7,979 bases of DNA. Source: Alphaproteobacteria bacterium. Its GTDB lineage: Bacteria > Pseudomonadota > Alphaproteobacteria > UBA3830. A program made the position numbers and the translations under genes. Below, piece after piece: positions 4,921 to 7,979 of the stretch; position 1 is the first letter of the stretch, and each line of letters starts with the position of its first letter. The notes beneath the pieces are model-generated. The model had not been told where the DNA came from and searched no databases. It was given only the letters and a program-made list of their open reading frames with translations. The DNA lies in contig BNWJ01000057.1 in NCBI GenBank assembly GCA_025998735.1, positions 1 through 7,979 on the forward strand. Direction: 5' to 3'.

Positions 4921-7478
4921 ATTCAGTTTTATATTCAGCTTTGCAATTTCATGGCCTTCCGTTTCCAAAAGAAGATGTAACGTCAGATAAATTCACGAGA
5001 TGGGGAAAAAAGTTCAGATACTGGGCGATAAAATTCGTTGGCGGATATTCGTTCGGTGATTTTTCTTGTGGCGAACATTGGGAAGCGTTCGAAGAAAATT
5101 ACGATCGCGAAAAATGCAAAAATGAAATTCGTTCGATCCAGAAAAAAATGAACGAAGATAAGAAGTTCGAACAAGCCAAAGCTGCCGTCGCTGCACAACA
5201 AATTTGGAATGAAGCTGTAGAATGCGAAACACATCCATATTTAGAAAAAAAGCGAGCAAAACCATATGGATTAAAAACGCAAAACGAAACGCTTCTGATT
5301 CCGATTTTCGATGAGAACGATAACTTGGTTTCTCTTCAAAAAATCTATCCCAATGGATTGAAAAAATTCCACGCTGGAGGACGCAAAAAGGGTTGTTTTT
5401 TTGTGATTGGTAACATTGATTCCGAAGTCATAATTTGCGAAGGCTATGCAACCGGAGCGAGCATACATGAATGCACCGAAAAATCTGTTGTAGTTGCGTT
5501 CGATTCCAACAATTTGGTGGAGGTAGCAAAAACCATAAGAAAAAAATATCCGGACGCAAAAATTACAATCGCCGCCGACAACGACAAATACAATATTGAA
5601 TCTGGAAATGTTGGTGTAACAAAAGCAAAAGAAGCCGCGGTTAATATCAAAGCAAGCATCGTAATTCCGGAGTTTAAAAACGAGTCCGAAAAACCAACAG
5701 ATTTCAATGACTTGTTTATTCTTGAAGGTGCAGAAAAAGTTCGAGAGATTTTCGCAAAAAGCCAAGAGAAAAACTCTATTTGCGAAAGCATGGTCGATGG
5801 CTTTCGGCTTACTGAAGATGAGTTGTCTTATTATGATAAGCGTCGCAAGGTATATGTTTTTGTTTCTGGTTACGTAAAAGTCATCGCTCAAACGGAAGAT
5901 TCAGACGGAGAAAACGCTGGGAAATTACTTGAGTTCAAAACACGTCGTGGGCAACTGCGCCGCCTTCGCGTTCTCAACTGCTGGTTGTCCAAAGACGGAG
6001 ATAAAATGAGAGAGGTTCTTCTAAAAAATGGACTGAAAATATCTACTAACGGCAGGGCAAAATTAAGGCTAAACGACTATATCAATAATTGCGATCCGGC
6101 AGTATTTGCGAAATTTATCAAGGTCAGTGGATGGTATGAAAACGGATTCATTACCGAAAACGGCTTCATCGGAAAACCACCGAAAGAATTAGTCATACAT
6201 CAATCGGACGCAGATCCATCTTACGTAGAAACAAGCGGCACCATGGAGGAATGGACGCAACATGTTGCAAAACCGTGCGAAGGCAATTCGAGACTTGTGC
6301 TTGCAATTAGTTCAGCCTTTGCCAGCATTTTGTTGAAGTCATGCGATAGGGAAAACTTTGGAATCAATTTCGTTGGAAACAGCTCCGAAGGGAAAACTAC
6401 AACGTTGTATGTGGCGGCATCAGTTTTCGGAAGTCACAAATACATCAAACCATGGAAAGCGACCGACAACGGACTAGAAGGAGTTGCAGTAACCCACAAC
6501 GATATGTTGCTAATTCTGGACGAAATCGGATTGATGGACTCAAAAAAAATTGGAGATGCAATCTACATGCTAGCCAACGGCATGGGAAAAACCAGAGCAA
6601 ATATAAATGGCGCAGCGCGTAAAACGCAAATTTGGCGACTTGGTTTGCTTTCTTCAGGCGAAAAAGATTTGGCCACACACATGGCAGAATCCAACAAGAA
6701 AATGCATGCTGGGCAAGGCATTCGCTTGCTTACAATTCCGGCTAGACCAACTCCGGAAAGTAAGGGACTGCTTGAAAGGCTCAATGGTTTTCCAAATTAC
6801 AATGCGCTAACCAATCATCTAAAAGAGTCAACTGGACGCTATTACGGATCTCCAATGCACACTTTCATTGAGTTACTCATGGAAGAAAATGCAATAAAAA
6901 GGCAATTTGATATCGAACTCGAAAAAGCCAAAGAAGAGCATCTGCCAGTAGGCGCAGAAGGACAAGACTTTAGAGTTTTCGACATATTTTTTACATTCGG
7001 ATTCGCTGGAGAATTGGCTACAAAATACGGCATTACCGGATGGCCAGTTGGCGAAGCTATGAATGCGGCTTTGCGGTGTTTCAACGACTGGATCCGAGAC
7101 AAGGGAGGCTTTGGAAACCAAGAAGAAAAACAATGGCTGGCACAAATTAGAAGTTACTTGGAAACATACGCTCAAGTTCGCTTTCAGAGGATTGTAAATC
7201 ACAAAACTTTCGATAACACCTTTTTCGGTGAACGAGCCGGCTTTGTTGAATCCCGAACGGAAGCAGATGGCATTTTAGAGGAAGTGTACTATGTGTTTCC
7301 GGAGTATTTCAAAAACATCATCGCCAAAGGCATTCCATTAAGAGCTGTTACAAAATTGCTGGTTGATCTTGGGATTATGGAATCTGGCAGCAATAAGGAT
7401 CGTGCGACTGCGCTGCCATATATCAACGGGAAACGCCAAAGAATGTACGTAATTAACAGCAAAATTTTTGAGGCATAA
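4917..7478 (+). CDS. TOPRIM primase - DUF927 helicase fusion protein
   Basis: From ATG 4917 (GGGGAGA at 4904-4910; ATGA overlap with the nuclease) the product has 853 residues. The start six codons upstream at 4899 has no good site. Residues 105-160 (HPYLEKKR, LIPIFDENDN) and the TOPRIM domain with Glu175 in ICEGYATG and Asp221/Asp223 in AADND resemble plasmid and phage primases of the TraC/DUF7146 kind, here without a zinc finger. A DUF927 helicase-like ATPase spans roughly residues 290-610, with Walker A GNSSEGKTT at 487-495 and Walker B LLILDE ending at Asp535/Glu536. The last 100 residues look like a winged-helix region. It would synthesise primers and unwind DNA at the phage fork. It is the last clear gene of the operon and ends in TAA. 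Confidence 0.9.
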   Translation: MNSVLYSALQFHGLPFPKEDVTSDKFTRWGKKFRYWAIKFVGGYSFGDFSCGEHWEAFEENYDREKCKNEIRSIQKKMNEDKKFEQAKAAVAAQQIWNEAVECETHPYLEKKRAKPYGLKTQNETLLIPIFDENDNLVSLQKIYPNGLKKFHAGGRKKGCFFVIGNIDSEVIICEGYATGASIHECTEKSVVVAFDSNNLVEVAKTIRKKYPDAKITIAADNDKYNIESGNVGVTKAKEAAVNIKASIVIPEFKNESEKPTDFNDLFILEGAEKVREIFAKSQEKNSICESMVDGFRLTEDELSYYDKRRKVYVFVSGYVKVIAQTEDSDGENAGKLLEFKTRRGQLRRLRVLNCWLSKDGDKMREVLLKNGLKISTNGRAKLRLNDYINNCDPAVFAKFIKVSGWYENGFITENGFIGKPPKELVIHQSDADPSYVETSGTMEEWTQHVAKPCEGNSRLVLAISSAFASILLKSCDRENFGINFVGNSSEGKTTTLYVAASVFGSHKYIKPWKATDNGLEGVAVTHNDMLLILDEIGLMDSKKIGDAIYMLANGMGKTRANINGAARKTQIWRLGLLSSGEKDLATHMAESNKKMHAGQGIRLLTIPARPTPESKGLLERLNGFPNYNALTNHLKESTGRYYGSPMHTFIELLMEENAIKRQFDIELEKAKEEHLPVGAEGQDFRVFDIFFTFGFAGELATKYGITGWPVGEAMNAALRCFNDWIRDKGGFGNQEEKQWLAQIRSYLETYAQVRFQRIVNHKTFDNTFFGERAGFVESRTEADGILEEVYYVFPEYFKNIIAKGIPLRAVTKLLVDLGIMESGSNKDRATALPYINGKRQRMYVINSKIFEA

Positions 7479-7483
7479 TTATT

Positions 7484-7979
7484 ATGAAGAAAAATATTAT
7501 CGTGAATTTTAAAATAATCTGTTTACAAAGAGATACATATTGTGTATCGTGTAAATTGGAGAAGAGTATACCTAAAGGTATAATAGTATATTATCCTTTG
7601 GTTTCTTTTATATATGCGTTCTTTTGGAAAATTTCGTTTGACAGAATTTTATTTTTTTCTATTCTCAAAAAAATAAAAAAAACATATATACTGTTTTTCA
7701 TGGGTTCAATTGGTTCTTTGGTTCCATTCAATAGAATCAATAGGTTAGAGGTCGATTTTGGAACCGAACCGGAACCCGATGGAACCAATTATCTAAAATG
7801 CAAGATAAATTCCAAAAGTGCCATCGACTACTCAAAATTCAGGGCACGAACGCCTGTCAAACATCCCTCGAAATATGGACAACAAAAATTTCTGGCCTCT
7901 GGATTTATGTTCAGAAAATCTTTTTTGTTCTCACATCCGCCTCCAAAAGCGCGGAATCGTTGCCAACAATGGTATGGGG
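7484..7979 (+). CDS. Open + strand frame running off the right edge, coding status doubtful
   Basis: ATG 7484 starts five bases after the primase-helicase stop, with GAGG at 7470-7473 ten bases upstream. The frame then stays open for 165 codons to the window edge, which is unexpected in such AT-rich DNA. The first half would be lysine, isoleucine and phenylalanine-rich (VSFIYAFFWKISFD could be a membrane segment). The second half is rich in lysine, arginine, serine and proline (HPPPKARNRC), as antisense translations often are. The frame crosses three inverted repeats and opposes a more gene-like minus-strand frame at 7828-7979. I do not recognise any part. It may be real, a composite, or chance. 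Confidence 0.28.
   Translation, partial: MKKNIIVNFKIICLQRDTYCVSCKLEKSIPKGIIVYYPLVSFIYAFFWKISFDRILFFSILKKIKKTYILFFMGSIGSLVPFNRINRLEVDFGTEPEPDGTNYLKCKINSKSAIDYSKFRARTPVKHPSKYGQQKFLASGFMFRKSFLFSHPPPKARNRCQQWYG
7522..7555. repeat. Nested inverted repeats after the primase-helicase
   Basis: TTTACA (7522-7527) pairs with TGTAAA (7550-7555), and inside it GATACA (7532-7537) pairs with TGTATC (7543-7548) around a 5-base loop. The arms are separated by an uneven internal loop (four bases against one). No T-run follows, so it does not look like a terminator. A protein-binding site or part of an origin is possible. Confidence 0.55.
7567..7582. promoter_or_regulatory. Perfect palindromic site TATACCTAAAGGTATA
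   Basis: Two 7-bp arms, TATACCT and AGGTATA, flank two bases. The spacer is too short for a good RNA hairpin, so a dimeric protein-binding site (operator-like) is more likely. It lies 11 bases after the nested repeats. Confidence 0.5.
7708..7790. repeat. GGTTC/GAACC-rich imperfect hairpin
   Basis: The left arm AATTGGTTC (7708-7716) is the exact complement of GAACCAATT (7782-7790). Directly inside, TTTGGTTCCA (7717-7726) pairs with TGGAACCGAA (7759-7768) with one wobble. A 13-base bulge lies on the right arm and the loop has 32 bases. In all, GGTTC occurs three times on the left and GAACC four times on the right. On the minus strand a T-rich tract follows at about 7672-7685, some 20 bases away, so it is at best an atypical terminator for a leftward gene. 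Confidence 0.6.
7828..7979 (-). CDS. C-terminal part of a possible leftward Cys-rich protein
   Basis: Reading the minus strand from the right edge, about 50 codons are open and end at TAG (7830-7828). The peptide includes HCWQRFRAFGGGC, then a KKDF stretch and NPEARNFCCPYFEGCL. Five cysteines (C, C, CC, C) suggest metal binding or disulphides. Many codons start with G, as in real genes, more so than in the opposing + frame. I do not recognise the family. The start lies outside the window. If real, it converges on the replication operon, with the hairpin at 7708-7790 between them. Its small visible size keeps confidence low. Confidence 0.4.
   Translation of the reverse strand, partial: PYHCWQRFRAFGGGCENKKDFLNINPEARNFCCPYFEGCLTGVRALNFE

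Noticed and set aside
5271..5891. Minus-strand frame of 206 codons
   Set aside because: It is the shadow of the TOPRIM region; the + strand holds the conserved catalytic residues.
7640..7690. Rho-independent terminator from the A/T tracts
   Set aside because: The nearest hairpin is about 20 bases from the T-run on the minus strand, and no GC-rich stem abuts a T-run on the + strand.
7591..7788. Minus-strand frame of 65 codons in the AT-rich tail
   Set aside because: It starts inside the GGTTC/GAACC hairpin and reads through A/T tracts, with no ribosome site or recognisable pattern.
1..7979. tRNA or other known RNA genes
   Set aside because: No cloverleaf-like arms with a TTCGA-type loop or CCA end were seen on either strand by eye; the GGTTC copies at 7702-7725 lack the other arms.

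Overview
The window looks like the early replication and recombination module of a temperate double-stranded DNA phage or prophage. Nearly all genes lie on the + strand, tightly packed with short overlaps (ATGA and TAATG junctions) and strong Shine-Dalgarno sites (AAAGGAGG, GAGGAG, CGGAGG). The recognisable products are a sigma-like protein, a DUF7173-type protein, a Sak4/RecA-like ATPase, an SSB-like phage protein, a Bro-N/KilAC antirepressor, a Cas4/RecB-like nuclease and a TOPRIM plus DUF927 primase-helicase. The strong Shine-Dalgarno use argues against a Bacteroidetes host. From memory, the set resembles prophages of alphaproteobacteria and other Gram-negatives, but the base composition is AT-rich and the host cannot be named from this sequence. 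No structural, lysis or integrase genes are present.

Layout. Positions 1-71 hold the start of a leftward reading frame that runs off the edge and faintly resembles an ISAzo13-type transposase N-terminus. Positions 101-313 hold a small unrecognised frame without a good start. Positions 314-480 are a regulatory gap with two 27-bp direct repeats. Positions 481-1464 are one open frame that joins a sigma-70-like protein to a DUF7173-like protein, with a good internal start for the second at 1009. Then follow the Sak4-like ATPase (1470-2261), a 50-residue protein (2266-2418), the SSB-like gene (2408-2908, broken by an in-frame TAG at codon 9), three small genes (2934-3369), the antirepressor (3369-4196), the nuclease (4183-4920) and the primase-helicase (4917-7478). 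Positions 7479-7979 hold AT-rich DNA with several inverted repeats, a + strand frame that stays open to the edge, and the end of a possible leftward Cys-rich gene.

How the genes fit together. The sigma-like protein and the upstream repeats suggest transcriptional control of the operon. The Sak4-like ATPase, the SSB-like protein, the DUF7173 protein and the Fe-S nuclease form a likely single-strand annealing or exchange set. The primase-helicase would start and drive replication. The antirepressor probably links this operon to the lysis-lysogeny switch.

The most interesting points are the sigma/DUF7173 fusion, which a one-base change in a T5 run would split into two normal genes; the amber codon in the SSB-like gene; the spaced TGTCA repeat pair; and the inverted repeats after the primase-helicase, a possible origin. 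Several lesions close together may mean a decaying prophage or sequence errors. I found no clearly new defence or mobile system.
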